From an uncultured Caryophanales bacterium (lineage in GTDB: Bacteria > Bacillota_I > Bacilli_A > RFN20 > CAG-826): 5,745 nucleotides of DNA. The notes below the pieces were generated by a model that did no database searches, was not told the origin of the DNA, and saw only the letters and a program-made list of their open reading frames with translations. Below, piece after piece: positions 4,800-5,745 of this stretch; the first letter of the stretch is position 1, and each line of letters starts with the position of its first letter. The position numbers and the translations under genes are program-made. Location of the stretch: positions 1 to 5,745 of the forward strand of contig CALAWM010000053.1 in the NCBI GenBank assembly GCA_937895315.1, given 5' to 3'.

Positions 4800-5745
4800 A
4801 TGAAAAAATTAAACTTATTACTCGCAGTAGTCGGCAGTGCAGCATTATTAGCTGGCTGTGGACAAAAAGAAACAAAAGCCTACTTTGGTCAAGGTGCAGT
4901 CGCAGCGTACGCATTCACCCGTAGTGGCGATCTTCAAACCACAGTTGATAACGTCGCCGTTGTCACAGACTTAGAAGGTAAAATCACCCACTTACGGCTT
5001 GATACCCATCAAGTTACCGTCAAATTAGTTGATGGTCTCCACGTCACCCAAAAAGAATTAGCAGATGGTGATGTCAAATCAAAATGGGAATTATTAGATG
5101 AATATGGCATGGGCAGTGATACCGTCAAAGAATGGTATGTCCAAGCCGAAATGTTTGAAAACTGGACCGTTGGTAAAACCTTAGCCGATATTAAAGCCGG
5201 TGTTGGTAGTGATAACTACTTAACCGACAAAGCGACCATTGGTGTTACCATTCACGTTAATGGCTGGGTCGATGCCCTTGAACTCGCCCTTGCTAATAAA
5301 GTCGAATTCACTGGCGCAATCAAAGGTCTTGGCGTTGGTGCTGAAGTCCATACCGCCAAAAACCGGACATCCGGTGCGGTTGAAGGACATGATGTCTACG
5401 TTGCTGGTGCTGTCTTTGCCGAAGGTAAAAAAGTCTTAGCATCAAGAATTGATACATTCCAACCACGTTATGCTATCCAAGAAGCAACTGTTGATGTTCC
5501 AGCCAAGAGCATTATGGCAACCAATACCCAAAACGATGCTGCCAATAGCCGCATTAAAGGTAAACAAGAACTTAAAGAAGCTTACAACATGAAAGGCGCA
5601 AGCCCAATTGGTAAAGAATGGTATGAACAAGCCGCTGCCTTAGTCGCTTTATTACCAGGCAAAACCGTTAGTGAAGTACTCGGAACTGCTGATGTACTCG
5701 AAAATGGTGCCGACCTTGGCGTTACCATCAAAATTGGTGGCTACC
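4800..5745 (+). CDS. Lipoprotein with two tandem repeat units (partial, 3' end outside window)
   Basis: An open frame starts at ATG 4800 and runs off the window, giving 315 residues. The N-terminus is a lipoprotein signal peptide: MKK, a hydrophobic core, and lipobox LLAGC with lipidated Cys20, so the mature protein is tethered to the outer face of the membrane. The body is an internal duplication. Unit 1 (about 30-160) and unit 2 (about 180-315) share, in order: EGK (59-61 / 208-210), RxDTxQ (66-71 / 216-221), EL..xxYxM (97-104 / 257-264), KEWYxQA (110-116 / 272-278), GKTxxxx (125-131 / 287-293) and GVTIxxxGW/Y (148-156 / 307-315). I recall similar YGM/KEWYEQ/VGKT proteins in many anaerobic Bacillota, mostly annotated as hypothetical or FMN-binding. 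No DxxSGAT flavinylation motif is seen; RTSGAVE (189-195) is only partly similar. A role in extracellular electron transfer is inferred from the neighbours. It has its own likely promoter. Confidence 0.8.
   Translation, partial: MKKLNLLLAVVGSAALLAGCGQKETKAYFGQGAVAAYAFTRSGDLQTTVDNVAVVTDLEGKITHLRLDTHQVTVKLVDGLHVTQKELADGDVKSKWELLDEYGMGSDTVKEWYVQAEMFENWTVGKTLADIKAGVGSDNYLTDKATIGVTIHVNGWVDALELALANKVEFTGAIKGLGVGAEVHTAKNRTSGAVEGHDVYVAGAVFAEGKKVLASRIDTFQPRYAIQEATVDVPAKSIMATNTQNDAANSRIKGKQELKEAYNMKGASPIGKEWYEQAAALVALLPGKTVSEVLGTADVLENGADLGVTIKIGGY

Noticed and set aside
5362..5375. Inverted repeat ACCGGA-CA-TCCGGT inside the lipoprotein gene
   Set aside because: Loop of only 2 nt, no T-run, within coding sequence; likely chance.
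5239..5630. Alternative frames inside the lipoprotein gene on both strands
   Set aside because: The lipoprotein frame runs through without a stop and shows the internal repeat; the others have no features.
1..5745. CRISPR array, tRNA or rRNA gene, insertion sequence, attachment site or replication origin
   Set aside because: No regular DNA repeats, cloverleaf, transposase or terminal inverted repeats are seen; almost all of the window is coding.

Overview
This window is one dense, single-strand (+) gene cluster of a low-GC Gram-positive-type bacterium. It encodes most of an Rnf (ion-translocating, ferredoxin:NAD-type) membrane electron-transport complex, followed by genes of the kind found in flavin-based extracellular electron-transfer (EET) loci. 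Evidence for the host: AT-rich DNA, strong AGGAGG-type ribosome binding sites, TAA as the only stop codon used, a Gram-positive-style lipoprotein, and the Clostridia-type gene order rnf(C)D-G-E-A-B. A Bacillota or Mycoplasmatota-like lineage (Erysipelotrichia, Izemoplasma/Acholeplasma relatives) would fit; that placement is inference and of low confidence. TGG is used for Trp and no reading frame needs TGA read as Trp.

Layout: 1-93, the 3' end of a gene that is rnfD by position; 95-646 rnfG; 649-1332 rnfE; 1335-1925 rnfA; 1925-2107, a 60-residue one-helix Cys-rich protein; 2110-2424, a very short rnfB with only the first Fe-S domain; 2437-2847, a membrane-anchored NusG-domain-II protein; 2831-3397, a Gx-transporter/heptaprenyl-diphosphate-synthase-component-I-like membrane protein; 3384-4736, an anchored ApbE flavin transferase; 4800-5745+, a lipoprotein with two internal repeats, cut by the window end. 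From rnfD to apbE the genes are 1-12 nt apart or overlap by 1-17 nt, so they form one transcription unit. The only real intergenic gap is 63 nt (4737-4799). It holds a plausible sigma-A promoter overlapped by a perfect 14-bp palindrome, so the lipoprotein may have its own regulated promoter.

How the genes may work together: RnfA and RnfE form the membrane core with a cysteine-ligated Fe-S centre. RnfG and RnfD are the usual flavin-carrying subunits, and ApbE would attach FMN to such proteins outside the cytoplasmic membrane. The NusG-II + Gx pair recalls the EetA/EetB pair of Listeria-type EET loci (from memory), and the lipoprotein puts another component on the outer face of the membrane. 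The cluster therefore suggests an Rnf complex coupled to extracytosolic flavin chemistry. The most unusual points are an RnfB with no ferredoxin domains, a small NqrM-like Cys-rich protein between rnfA and rnfB, a degenerate flavinylation motif in RnfG, and the palindrome/promoter before the lipoprotein.
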